Below, piece by piece: positions 21,766-28,276 of a DNA stretch of 28,276 nt (positions are counted from its first letter, which is position 1; each line of letters begins with the position of its first letter). The notes under the pieces were generated by a model. That model did not search any database. It was not told the DNA's origin and saw only the letters and a program-made list of their open reading frames with translations. The stretch is from a virus. The stretch is taken from positions 1 to 28,276 of the IMG/VR virus record IMGVR_UViG_3300042350_001864. One strand, 5' to 3'. The translations under genes were made by a program, and so were the position numbers.

Positions 21766-22439
21766 TGGCAACGAAGAAGATCAGCCAGTTCGACAGTCTG
21801 GCGCAGGGCGACCTCGACCCTGCCGCGGATGTCCTGCCGATCGTCGACACCGGCTCGGTCGAGACCAAGAAAATCACCGCCAAGGCGTTGGCCGGCGGCG
21901 CGGTGGCCGACCTCGTCGCGGTCTGGAACAACGTCGCCACGACCTTCTCGGCCATCAAGATGGATGTGACCGACACGGCCAGTGCTGCCGGGTCGATGCT
22001 GCTCAACCTGCTCGTCGGCGGAGCTGCCCGGTTCCAGGTGACCAAGGCCGGCAACACGACCGCAGCCGGGTCGATCCGGTCCACCTCACCGTCAGCCGGT
22101 GTCGGCTACGCGACCGGGGCCGGCGGGGCAGAGACGCAGCTCACGAGCAAGGCCACGGCGGTCACGCTCAACAAGATTTGCGGCACCATCACGATGCACA
22201 ACGCGACTCTGGCGCACCAGACCCCTGTCGCATTCACGCTGACGAACAGCGCCATCGAGGCGACCGATGTGGTGGCCGTATGCGTGAAGTCGGGCGGTAC
22301 TGCTGGTGCGTATCTGGTGAGCGCAGGCGCTGTCGCGGCTGGTTCGTGCTCGATCACCCTGTTCAACTGCCAGACTTCGGGCAACTTGTCCGAGGCGGTG
22401 GTGCTTCAGTTCGCAGTCATCAAGGCCGTTGCGGCCTAA
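21765..22439 (+). CDS. Second 'KKISQ' fibre-like virion protein
   Basis: 224 residues. MATKKISQFDSLAQGD, then DVLPIVDTGSVETKKIT, is the same N-terminal module as in the 10157-10813 product. The C-terminal 110 residues (GVGYATGAGG, TLNKICGTITMHN, VAFTLTNSAIEATDVV, GAYLVSAGAVAAGSCSITL) form a beta-sandwich-like domain known from many phage surface fibres. It is encoded between terminase and portal, so it may be a head or neck fibre or a displayed adhesin. Location in the virion is inferred. Confidence 0.72.
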   Translation: MATKKISQFDSLAQGDLDPAADVLPIVDTGSVETKKITAKALAGGAVADLVAVWNNVATTFSAIKMDVTDTASAAGSMLLNLLVGGAARFQVTKAGNTTAAGSIRSTSPSAGVGYATGAGGAETQLTSKATAVTLNKICGTITMHNATLAHQTPVAFTLTNSAIEATDVVAVCVKSGGTAGAYLVSAGAVAAGSCSITLFNCQTSGNLSEAVVLQFAVIKAVAA

Positions 22440-22451
22440 TCGGAGACAGAT

Positions 22452-22736
22452 ATGGCGACAGGCATCAGACTCGCAACGAATGCCAGCGCGACTGGCGCGT
22501 GGTTCCAATGGCCGGGTGGCCGCGGTGAGTTCCGGGTGGAAGGAACCTTCCCCGGCACCGTCAAGCTTGAGTGCAAGGGTCCGAATGGCACCGCGCAGGA
22601 TGTCGGCATCGACACGACCCTGACCGCTGCCGGCGGCGGCATCTTCGAGCTCGGGGCCGGCGAGATCCGCTGCAACATCGCCACCGCGACCGCCGTCTAC
22701 GCCGTCGCGCTCCGCATCCCCGCGCCGGGGTTCTGA
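22452..22736 (+). CDS. Small beta-rich virion-type protein
   Basis: 94 residues. Beta-strand pattern with WFQWPGGRGEFRVEGTFPG, then VKLECKGPNG and AVALRIPAPGF. It resembles small phage structural proteins of unknown role in which a WPGG motif precedes a 'GtF..vkLe' strand. It is placed between a fibre-like gene and the portal, which suggests a capsid decoration or fibre accessory. It overlaps the next gene (TGATG). Confidence 0.62.
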   Translation: MATGIRLATNASATGAWFQWPGGRGEFRVEGTFPGTVKLECKGPNGTAQDVGIDTTLTAAGGGIFELGAGEIRCNIATATAVYAVALRIPAPGF

Positions 22737-22885
22737 TGCGTACGTGGCCGCGCACGGCCGAGCGCACCGCCGACCGGACGCTGCGGCGTGACGGGACCGG
22801 CGATGACCAGCCGGTCGGCAACCTCGTGACCGAGACAGGTGACAACCTGACCCTCGAGAACGGCTACTTCCTGCTCTGGGAGTGA
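22736..22885 (+). CDS. Small hypothetical protein before portal
   Basis: 49 residues: an Arg/Thr-rich start (RTWPRTAERTADRTLRRD) and an end LVTETGDNLTLENGYFLLWE. The C-terminal 'GDxLxxENGxxLLxE' pattern recurs in small phage proteins near fibre genes. No function known. It is coupled to the preceding gene by TGATG and lies 2 nt before the portal ATG. Confidence 0.55.
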   Translation: MRTWPRTAERTADRTLRRDGTGDDQPVGNLVTETGDNLTLENGYFLLWE

Positions 22886-22887
22886 CC

Positions 22888-24561
22888 ATGGCTGACTCAC
22901 GCGCAACCGAAGTGCTGGAGGACTACGACCGCCTGAAGGGCGCGCGCGGGACGTGGGAGCAGCACTGGCAGGAGGTGGCCGAGCGGGTCTGGCCAAGCAT
23001 GGCCGAGATGACCGGCTGGCGCACCCCCGGCGAGAAGCGGTCGGAGAAGATCTTCGACTCGACCGCGCAGCGCGCCCTGCCCCGGTTCGCTGCCGCGATG
23101 GATTCGATGCTGACCCCGGCCACGCAGGTCTGGCACGGTCTGCATACCGGCATCCCGGAGCTCGACGAGAACGTGGCGGTGCAGCGGTGGTGCGATGCCC
23201 TGCGCGATGTCCTGTTCCGCCAGCGGTATGCGCCGACCGCCAACTTCGCCTCGCAGGCGTTTGAGTGCTACATGAGCCTCGGGTCGTTCGGCACCTCGTG
23301 CCTGTTCATCGACGAGATCCCGGGCGTGACGCTGCGCTACCGCGCCATCCCGCTGTCCGAGCTCGTGATCGACCTCGACCATAGCGGTCGGGTGGACACG
23401 GTCTACCGCTGCTTCACGCTCACGGCGCGGCAGGCGATGCAGATTCCCGGCTGGGAGGAGAAACTCCCGCGTGGCATCAAGTCCGCCGCCGCCTCCCGCG
23501 GCAACGACATGTTTGAGTTCGTGCATTGCGTGAAGCCGAATGGCGACTACCGCCAGGGTCGCGCAGGCCCGGAGGGGATGCAGTTCGTGTCGCGCTACGT
23601 CGCGCGCGAGGGCAGCGTCCTCTTGCAGGACGGCGGCTACCGGGTGCAGCCGTATGCGGTCGGTCGGTATGTCACCGGCCCGCGTGAGATTTATGGGCGG
23701 TCCCCTGCGATGGAGGCTCTGGCCGACATCAAGTCGTTGCAGGAGATGGAAAAGACCATGCTTCGGATGGCGCACCGCATGGTCGATCCGCCGCTCATTC
23801 TGTCCGAGGAGGGGGCCTTGAATGCCTTCTCGGTGCGCCCCAATGCCCTCAACTACGGCTACCTCCGCGAGGACGGTACGCCGCTGGTGCAGCCGCTGAT
23901 GACCGGCGGCAACCTGCCGATCGGCATCGAGATGTCCGACCAGAAGCGCAAGGCGGTGAACGACTCGTTCCTCGTCACGCTGTTCCAGATCTTGGTGGAG
24001 TCGCCCCGGGTGATGACGGCGACCGAAGTGCTGCAACGGGCGCAGGAGAAGGGCGCGCTGCTCGGGCCGACCATGGGCCGGCAGCAGTCGGAGTTCCTCG
24101 GCCCCATCATCGAGCGCGAGCTCGACCTGCTCTCGGCCTCCGGGATGCTGCCCGAGCCTCCGCCCCAGCTGCTCGAGTACGTGTTCGCGGGCGGTGAGAT
24201 CCTGCCGAAATACACCGGGCCGTTGGCGCGGCTGATGCGAGCGGAGGAGGCCGCCGGCATCCTGCGGACCATTGAGGCCATCCTGCCGGTGGCACAGGCG
24301 TCGGGCGACATGAAGGTGCTGCGCCGCATCAACGCCGACCAAGCGGTCAAGGTCATCGCCGAGGCCAACAATGTGCCGGCCAAGGCGCTGCGGACCGACG
24401 AGGAGCTCGCGGCCATGGACATGGCCGAGCAGGAGGCCATGCAGATGCAGCAGCTCCTGGCCGCCGCGCCGATTGCGGGACAGGCCGCAGAGAGATTCGC
24501 CCGAGCCGAGCAGATCGCCGCCTCGGTCCCCCGCCGTGAAGTGATGGGAGTGTTCCAGTGA
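22888..24561 (+). CDS. Portal / head-to-tail connector (podovirus type)
   Basis: 557 residues. It matches the podovirus head-tail connector family: early WEQHWQEVAERVWPSM, then KIFDSTAQRALPRFAAAMDS, the TPATQVWHGL segment, GTSCLFIDE, YRAIPLSELVID, GRSPAMEALADIKSLQEMEK and the stem/crown-like PRVMTATEVLQRAQEKGALL. Twelve copies form the ring through which DNA is packaged and ejected. The end is Gln/Met-rich helical. ATG 22888 is chosen; a GTG at 22882 is also in frame. Its stop overlaps the following gene (GTGA). Confidence 0.92.
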   Translation: MADSRATEVLEDYDRLKGARGTWEQHWQEVAERVWPSMAEMTGWRTPGEKRSEKIFDSTAQRALPRFAAAMDSMLTPATQVWHGLHTGIPELDENVAVQRWCDALRDVLFRQRYAPTANFASQAFECYMSLGSFGTSCLFIDEIPGVTLRYRAIPLSELVIDLDHSGRVDTVYRCFTLTARQAMQIPGWEEKLPRGIKSAAASRGNDMFEFVHCVKPNGDYRQGRAGPEGMQFVSRYVAREGSVLLQDGGYRVQPYAVGRYVTGPREIYGRSPAMEALADIKSLQEMEKTMLRMAHRMVDPPLILSEEGALNAFSVRPNALNYGYLREDGTPLVQPLMTGGNLPIGIEMSDQKRKAVNDSFLVTLFQILVESPRVMTATEVLQRAQEKGALLGPTMGRQQSEFLGPIIERELDLLSASGMLPEPPPQLLEYVFAGGEILPKYTGPLARLMRAEEAAGILRTIEAILPVAQASGDMKVLRRINADQAVKVIAEANNVPAKALRTDEELAAMDMAEQEAMQMQQLLAAAPIAGQAAERFARAEQIAASVPRREVMGVFQ

Positions 24562-24767
24562 GCGCCGAGCAGACCCAAGCCGTGACCCATGACCACCGAC
24601 TGCGCGACCTCGAGGTGCGGTTCGCCACCCATGAGGCCGTCTGTGCCGAGCGATACCGCGGCATCCGCGAGGATCTCGACAAGTTCAGCATCGTGGTCAG
24701 CCGGGTCGGGTACGGCCTCATCGCCGGCATGGCGGCCATCTTGGCGAAGCTCATCTTCCTGAACTGA
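24558..24767 (+). CDS. Small protein with C-terminal TM helix (holin/lysis-like)
   Basis: 69 residues. An amphipathic N-terminal helix (HDHRLRDLEVRFATHEAVCA, then RYRGIREDLDKF) is followed by one membrane helix at the end (VGYGLIAGMAAILAKLIFL). This is the architecture of XhlA-like or small accessory lysis proteins. It precedes the endolysin gene with a TGATG overlap, which supports a lysis role. The GTG start is coupled to the portal stop. Confidence 0.6.
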   Translation: MSAEQTQAVTHDHRLRDLEVRFATHEAVCAERYRGIREDLDKFSIVVSRVGYGLIAGMAAILAKLIFLN

Positions 24768-25273
24768 TGGTCCAACTCGAGCCGCACTGGGTCCAATCTG
24801 CCCGCCACCATGTCGGGCTGCGCGAGATCCCCGGCAAGGCGACAGCGCCGGCCATCGCCCGCTGGCTGCGCGAGCTCAAGGCGTGGTGGTCGGACGATGA
24901 GACCCCATGGTGCGGGGTGTTCGTGGCCGCGATGCTGCGGCAGGGCGGTCACCAGCTGCCGCGGCATTGGTACCGCGCGCGGGCATACCTCGACTGGGGG
25001 GTGCATTGCCCGCCGGTCACCGGCACCATCGTCATCTTCAACGGCGGTCCCAAGAGGCCCGGGGCCGGCCATGTCGGGTTCCTCGTCGGGCGGGATGAGC
25101 GCCGCCGGCTGATGGTGCTAGGCGGGAACCAGTCCAATGCGGTGACGATTGCGCCTTTTGACCCTGCCCGGGTCTTGGGCTACCGTTGGCCCCCCAACAC
25201 GGCGGTCCCTGCCGTCTCCGCGCTGCCGCTGCTTGCTTCCAACGGCGCGCCGGTATCGGACAACGAAGCGTAG
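24767..25273 (+). CDS. Endolysin, CHAP/NlpC-type (TIGR02594-like)
   Basis: 168 residues. The sequence follows the TIGR02594-type cell-wall amidase/peptidase family: an N-terminal GLREIPGKATAPAIARWL segment, catalytic Cys49 in TPWCGVFVAAML, catalytic His102 in GAGHVGFLVG, and GGNQSNAV near residue 120. It would cut peptidoglycan at the end of infection. There is no signal peptide, so it needs a holin (candidate at 25284). The C-terminal 25 residues are a short tail without domain. Confidence 0.87.
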   Translation: MVQLEPHWVQSARHHVGLREIPGKATAPAIARWLRELKAWWSDDETPWCGVFVAAMLRQGGHQLPRHWYRARAYLDWGVHCPPVTGTIVIFNGGPKRPGAGHVGFLVGRDERRRLMVLGGNQSNAVTIAPFDPARVLGYRWPPNTAVPAVSALPLLASNGAPVSDNEA

Positions 25274-25283
25274 GAGTAAGAGC

Positions 25284-25463
25284 ATGAACGCAGAGCAGAT
25301 CGCGGGCATCGTCCGCGCCATCGTGGCCGCCATCGGTGGCTACCTCGTCGGCAAGGGCATCATCGATGCCGAAACCGTCGCAGCGGTGTCCGGCGCCGCC
25401 GCCGTCATCGCCGCCGCCGTGTGGTCGGTGCTGTCGAAGCGCAAGGGCGAGCCGCAGGCGTGA
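25284..25463 (+). CDS. Holin-like small membrane protein
   Basis: 59 residues with two hydrophobic segments: IVRAIVAAIGGYLVGKGI and VAAVSGAAAVIAAAVWSVL, separated by a short polar DAE loop, with a basic end (SKRKGE). The pattern is that of the small holins found next to spanins in podoviruses. It lies between endolysin and spanin genes. TAGGAG precedes ATG 25284, and the stop overlaps the i-spanin start (GTGA). Confidence 0.75.
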   Translation: MNAEQIAGIVRAIVAAIGGYLVGKGIIDAETVAAVSGAAAVIAAAVWSVLSKRKGEPQA

Positions 25464-25900
25464 CCCGGGTCTACCTCGGGGTCGGCCTCGCGCTCGCGCT
25501 GGCCGGCCTCGGGTGGTTCGGCTACCACAAGGCGCACCGGAGCGGCTATGAGGCCGGGTCGGCTGCGGTCAGGGCAGAGTGGCACCTCGAGCGCGCGCGG
25601 GCCGCAGAGGCTGCGAGGGCGGCTCTGGAGGCCGCTACCGCCCGACATCAGGAGGTTGAGCGTGGGTTGTCTGAGAAGCTGGATGCTGCCGATCGCCGCG
25701 GGCGCGACCTTGCTCGCCGGCTGCGCTACGCCCCCGCCGCCCCTGCCCTGCCCGCAACCTGCCCCGCCGCCCCCGCGCCTGATGGTCCCGCCGGAGAGTC
25801 CAGCGACGAGGGAGGCGTTGGAGAAGCTCTTGCCGCCCATCTCTCCGCCTGCGAGCGCGATGCCGCCCGGTTCGCCGAGCTCCAAGGGTTGATCCGGTGA
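25460..25900 (+). CDS. i-spanin (Rz-like)
   Basis: 146 residues. One N-terminal membrane helix (YLGVGLALALAGLGWFGY) is followed by a long periplasmic alpha-helical region (AVRAEWHLERARAAEAARAA, then EVERGLSEKLDAADRR) and a C-terminal Ala/Pro-rich and helical part. This is the Rz pattern: an inner-membrane spanin that joins an outer-membrane lipoprotein to fuse the membranes. The GTG start at 25460 overlaps the holin-like stop. The o-spanin is nested in the +1 frame. Confidence 0.78.
   Translation: MTRVYLGVGLALALAGLGWFGYHKAHRSGYEAGSAAVRAEWHLERARAAEAARAALEAATARHQEVERGLSEKLDAADRRGRDLARRLRYAPAAPALPATCPAAPAPDGPAGESSDEGGVGEALAAHLSACERDAARFAELQGLIR
25650..25655 (+). promoter_or_regulatory. Internal Shine-Dalgarno for the o-spanin
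   Basis: AGGAGG inside the i-spanin gene with 6 nt to GTG 25662. This decides the o-spanin start. Confidence 0.6.
25662..25892 (+). CDS. o-spanin (Rz1-like lipoprotein), nested
   Basis: 76 residues in a second frame, wholly inside the i-spanin gene. The signal peptide has Arg5, a hydrophobic core (MLPIAAGATLL) and the lipobox LAGC with the acylated Cys at residue 21. The mature part is very Pro-rich (CATPPPPLPCPQPAPPPP), typical of Rz1. It would sit in the outer membrane and bind the i-spanin. GTG 25662 has AGGAGG 6 nt upstream; ATG 25683 would leave too short an n-region. Confidence 0.8.
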   Translation: MGCLRSWMLPIAAGATLLAGCATPPPPLPCPQPAPPPPRLMVPPESPATREALEKLLPPISPPASAMPPGSPSSKG

Positions 25901-26196
25901 ACAGCATCGGGTTGATGGCGCAGATCCGCCAAGTGCTGTTCCGCACCCGCGCCTACAAGCGGCTGTTCATGGCCCCGGGCAGCAACGACCTGTCCGAGGA
26001 TGGCCGCATCGTGATGGCGCACCTGAAGCGGTTCGCCAAGCTCGGCAAGCCGCCGGCCACCCCCGGCGCGCAGGTGGACATGTTCCAGGTCGGTCGCATG
26101 GTCGGCCGGCAGGAGACGGTGCAGATGATTGTCGAGGCGCTGCACCTGGACGAACGAACCTTGACCAATCTGCAAGAGGATTTCCGTGATGAGTGA
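25897..26196 (+). CDS. Bbp19-like phage protein
   Basis: 99 residues. RAYKRLFMAPGSNDLSEDGR, then VMAHLKRFAKLG and VGRMVGRQETVQMIVEAL, follow the Bbp19-type pattern of podoviruses, where a gene of this kind lies just upstream of the scaffold and capsid. The function is not known. The GTG start overlaps the i-spanin stop (GTGA), and the 3' end overlaps the scaffold start by 8 nt. Confidence 0.72.
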   Translation: MNSIGLMAQIRQVLFRTRAYKRLFMAPGSNDLSEDGRIVMAHLKRFAKLGKPPATPGAQVDMFQVGRMVGRQETVQMIVEALHLDERTLTNLQEDFRDE

Positions 26197-27046
26197 CGAT
26201 CAAGGGTCTGCATCCGCAGGCAACCCGACTGCCCCGGCAGCGGCTCCTGCATGGTACGCGCCGGAAGGTCTCGACCCCGCCACGACCGGCCAGCTCGGCG
26301 AGCTGGTCAGGGCGAAGGGGTGGAAGGGGCCGGCTGACGCGCTCCTGTCCTACCAGAACCTCGAGAAGGTGTTCGGCGCCGACAAGGCCGGTCGCACCAT
26401 CCTCGCGCCGAAGGGCGACGATGATGCGGACGGCTGGAACGCGCTCTATGCTCGGCTCGGCCGACCGGAGAGCCCCGACAAGTACGAGCTGCCGGTGCCG
26501 GAGGGCGATGACGGCTCGTTCGCCCAGTCGGTCGCCCCGGTGCTGCACCAGCTCGGGCTCACCGCCAAGCAGGCCAAGGGGCTGGCCGAGTGGTGGAACA
26601 GCGCCTCGACCCAGCGGATCACCGCAGCGGATGAGGCGTTCTCGACCCAATCTGAGGCCGAGTATGCGGCGCTCAAGGGCGAGTGGGGCGCGGCTGCTGC
26701 CCAGAACGAGGAGCTCGCCAAGCGGGCGGTGCTGAAGTTCAGCAAGGAAGCCGGGATCGACGAGGACACCTTCGACGCGATGGAGCGGGCCATGGGGACC
26801 GCCAAGCTGATGAAGCTGTTCCACGCGATCGGGGCGCAGTTCTCGGAGTCGGCGTTCGTCTCGAGCGACACCCCGGCTGCCGGCGCGCTGACCCCGGCAC
26901 AGGCGCGGAACAAGCAGGCCGCGATGTTCGCCGACAAGGAGTTCATGGCGCGCTACATGCACCCCGATGAGCGGGTGCGCCAGAGCGCGATCGAGGAGAT
27001 GATGCGGCTGACCCGGCTCGCCAACCCGGAGATGCCGGCGGAGTAG
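26189..27046 (+). CDS. Capsid scaffolding protein
   Basis: 285 residues, acidic, Ala/Glu/Asp-rich and mostly helical. An N-terminal Ala/Pro-rich disordered segment, LGELVRAKGWKGPADALLSY, a LGRPESPDKYELPVPEG motif and a helix-rich middle (AEYAALKGEWGAAAAQNEEL, FDAMERAMGTAKLMKLFHAI) are hallmarks of podovirus scaffolds. It guides capsid assembly and then leaves the procapsid. It is directly followed by the capsid gene after a gap with a terminator. ATG 26189 follows AAGAGGA by 8 nt. Confidence 0.83.
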   Translation: MSDDQGSASAGNPTAPAAAPAWYAPEGLDPATTGQLGELVRAKGWKGPADALLSYQNLEKVFGADKAGRTILAPKGDDDADGWNALYARLGRPESPDKYELPVPEGDDGSFAQSVAPVLHQLGLTAKQAKGLAEWWNSASTQRITAADEAFSTQSEAEYAALKGEWGAAAAQNEELAKRAVLKFSKEAGIDEDTFDAMERAMGTAKLMKLFHAIGAQFSESAFVSSDTPAAGALTPAQARNKQAAMFADKEFMARYMHPDERVRQSAIEEMMRLTRLANPEMPAE

Positions 27047-27075
27047 TTGCAAGCTCCGCAGAGTGTCAGTAGTAT
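27047..27075 (+). promoter_or_regulatory. Possible promoter after scaffold gene
   Basis: TTGCAA directly after the scaffold stop, a 17-bp spacer and TAGTAT (27070-27075), 8 of 12 to sigma70 consensus. Its transcript would start near 27082 and meet the terminator at 27102-27132. Weak call based on spacing and match. Confidence 0.33.
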
Positions 27076-27101
27076 CCGGCTCGAGAGCCTTCATGTCGTT
27101 T

Positions 27102-27132
27102 GCCGGGAGGCACCCCCTCCCGGCTCTTTTCT
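27102..27132 (+). terminator. Rho-independent terminator between scaffold and capsid
   Basis: GCCGGGAGG and CCTCCCGGC form a perfect 9-bp GC-rich stem (27102-27110, 27116-27124) with loop CACCC, followed by TCTTTTCT. This is the clearest terminator in the window. It would end or attenuate transcripts coming from the packaging and scaffold genes before the capsid gene. Confidence 0.82.
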
Positions 27133-27267
27133 GAAGGTCGGACAAGTCGCAAGACCCCGCTGACGACCGGAAAGACGGTCGCATGGCCCGAGCGGAACGG
27201 GCAAGGTCGGCCCCGGCGACGGACAAGCCATCCGAGAACATCATTCACTTGATTTCGGAGAGGCATC
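27133..27267 (+). promoter_or_regulatory. Structured leader of the capsid gene
   Basis: No gene. Two small hairpins: CGACCG/CGGTCG with a GAAAGA loop (27164-27181) and GCCCG/CGGGC (27186-27202). GGAGAGG then precedes ATG 27268. No good promoter was seen downstream of the terminator, so capsid mRNA either reads through it or starts from a non-sigma70 promoter. Confidence 0.4.
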
Positions 27268-28161
27268 ATGGCCGACAACATCGCATCCGTTTATGCCGTC
27301 CAGTACGGCACGAACATCTCGCTGCTCTTGCAGCAGAAGGGTTCCAAGCTCCGCGGCACCGTCCAGACCGGCAGCTACAAGGGCAAGCAGTCCGAGGTCG
27401 TCACGCAGTACGGCGCCACCGCCGCGCGCGTGGTCTCGACCCGCTACCAGCCGATCGTCCCCGTCAACACCCCCAACAACCGTCGCTGGGTGTTCCCGGA
27501 GGACTACGACTGGGCGGACCTCATCGACAACTTCGACAAGCTCCGCCTCCTGGCCGACCCCCAGTCCGCCTACAGCCAGAACGGCCTGTACGCGATGGGC
27601 CGCGCCATGGATGACGTCATCATCAGCGGCATCTACGGCACCAACAAGACCGGCGAGGCCGGCGGCACGAACACCGTGTTCGACACCAGCAACCAGCAGG
27701 TTGCTGTGAACTACTCCGCCGCCGGCAACGTGGGCCTCACGGTGGACAAACTCCGCGAGGCGCGCCGCATCCTGATGGAGAACGAGGTCGATCTCGACGC
27801 CGAGCCGGTCTACTGCGCCATCACGGCGGAGCAGCACGATGACCTCCTCGGGCAGCTGCAGGTCACCAACGCGGACTTCAACTCCGCGGCTCCGGTGATG
27901 CAGGATGGCAAGGTGACCCGGTTCCTCGGGATCAACTTCGTCCACATCGAGCGGTTGCCGCTGTCCTCCGGCACGACCCACCGCCGCTGCCCGGTCTGGG
28001 TGCCTTCGGGCATCCACCTCGGCATGTGGAACGACATCGTGTCCAACGTCACCCAACGTCGTGACTTGTCTTCGCACCCCTTCCAGATCTATCTGATGGG
28101 GACCTTCGGTGCCACCCGCACCGAGGAGAAGAAGGTCGTCGACATCCTCTGCGCCGAGTAA
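27268..28161 (+). CDS. Major capsid protein
   Basis: 297 residues. Start MADNIASVYAVQYGTNISLL, then QQKGSKLRGTV, a conserved PVNTPNNRRWVFPEDYDWAD stretch, ARRILMENEVDLDAEPVYC, and ending in the GMWNDIVSNVTQRRDLS and YLMGTFGATRTEEKKVV segments. It matches the podovirus major capsid family by these motifs and by position right after the scaffold. No N-terminal delta domain or protease is visible, which fits a separate scaffold. ATG 27268 is preceded by GGAGAGG. Confidence 0.88.
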   Translation: MADNIASVYAVQYGTNISLLLQQKGSKLRGTVQTGSYKGKQSEVVTQYGATAARVVSTRYQPIVPVNTPNNRRWVFPEDYDWADLIDNFDKLRLLADPQSAYSQNGLYAMGRAMDDVIISGIYGTNKTGEAGGTNTVFDTSNQQVAVNYSAAGNVGLTVDKLREARRILMENEVDLDAEPVYCAITAEQHDDLLGQLQVTNADFNSAAPVMQDGKVTRFLGINFVHIERLPLSSGTTHRRCPVWVPSGIHLGMWNDIVSNVTQRRDLSSHPFQIYLMGTFGATRTEEKKVVDILCAE

Positions 28162-28175
28162 GGGAGTAGACCATC

Positions 28176-28276
28176 ATGGCTGTAGTCAATCTCAAGTCCA
28201 CTCTCGTCACCAACGCGGACGCAGTCCCGGCGGTCCTCAACAACCCTCGTGTCGATGGCGGTTTCGAGCGCATCGA
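28176..28276 (+). CDS. Structural protein after capsid, 3'-partial
   Basis: The first 33 codons only (MAVVNLKSTLVTNADAVPAV..., to the window edge). ATG 28176 follows AGGGAGTAGA. The opening (NLKST.VTNADA.P.VLN) resembles a small conserved protein that follows the capsid gene in related podoviruses. Its role is not known, and the gene is too incomplete to say more. Confidence 0.62.
   Translation, partial: MAVVNLKSTLVTNADAVPAVLNNPRVDGGFERI

Noticed and set aside
22897-24342. Long antisense open frame opposite the portal gene
   Set aside because: High-GC shadow; composition Arg/His/Leu-rich without motifs, and the plus-strand frame is a recognised portal gene.
27183-27614. Plus-strand frame starting upstream of the capsid gene
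   Set aside because: It overlaps the capsid gene in another frame with Arg/His/Pro-rich product and no ribosome site.
1-28276. CRISPR arrays, insertion sequences, integrase or attachment sites
   Set aside because: No regularly spaced direct repeats, transposase or recombinase motifs were found by reading both strands.

Overview
The window is part of a GC-rich tailed-phage genome (or prophage) with a podovirus-type virion. The evidence is a podovirus head-to-tail connector (portal), a Bbp19-like protein, a scaffold and major capsid pair, a multi-kilobase 'large polyvalent' internal protein and a short set of tail-fibre genes. Codons mostly end in G or C, and genes are packed with ATGA, GTGA or TGATG overlaps. 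Host identity cannot be read directly. The high GC and the Rz/Rz1-type spanins point to a GC-rich Gram-negative (proteobacterial) host. No integrase, DNA or RNA polymerase, or tRNA is visible.

Layout: (1) 3-8318, the 3' part of a giant (>2,770 aa) virion-associated protein that enters from the left edge, with a RadC/JAB-like domain, several large-polyvalent-protein modules and an HExxH metallopeptidase-like motif. (2) 8322-10813, a pectate-lyase-fold tail fibre/spike and a second fibre-like protein. (3) 10815-13745, minus strand, a tightly coupled nine-gene operon: four small unknown genes, Erf single-strand annealing protein, YqaJ exonuclease, an SSB-like protein with an acidic tail, a NinB-like protein and a small HTH-like protein. 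(4) 13746-13863, a compact divergent control region whose two promoters lie back to back, next to a small HTH regulator (13864-14109). (5) 14304-19802, plus-strand early/accessory genes: a DUF1376 protein, a C5-cytosine methyltransferase with a very large repeat-filled insertion, a PDDEXK resolvase and several small basic proteins. (6) 19802-28276, packaging and head genes: small and large terminase, a second fibre-like protein, portal, a lysis cassette (TM protein, endolysin, holin-like protein, nested i-/o-spanins), Bbp19-like protein, scaffold, major capsid and the start of a following structural gene.

The most striking signal is a 157-codon gene nested in the +1 frame inside the methyltransferase gene (15426-15899). 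It has its own well-spaced Shine-Dalgarno. Within the overlap the methyltransferase loses its usual G/C third-position bias (about half of codons end in A/T, against under 10% just downstream), while the nested frame keeps a more genome-like third-position bias. This looks like a functional overprinted gene. A second, better understood nested gene is the o-spanin inside the i-spanin.

Other points of interest are the mirrored divergent promoters, a promoter-plus-terminator arrangement between scaffold and capsid, the pair of 'KKISQ' fibre-like proteins at opposite ends of the structural genes, and the lysis genes placed between portal and scaffold. The order of modules implies that the remaining tail genes lie beyond the right edge and lead round to the giant protein at the left edge, as in a circular map.
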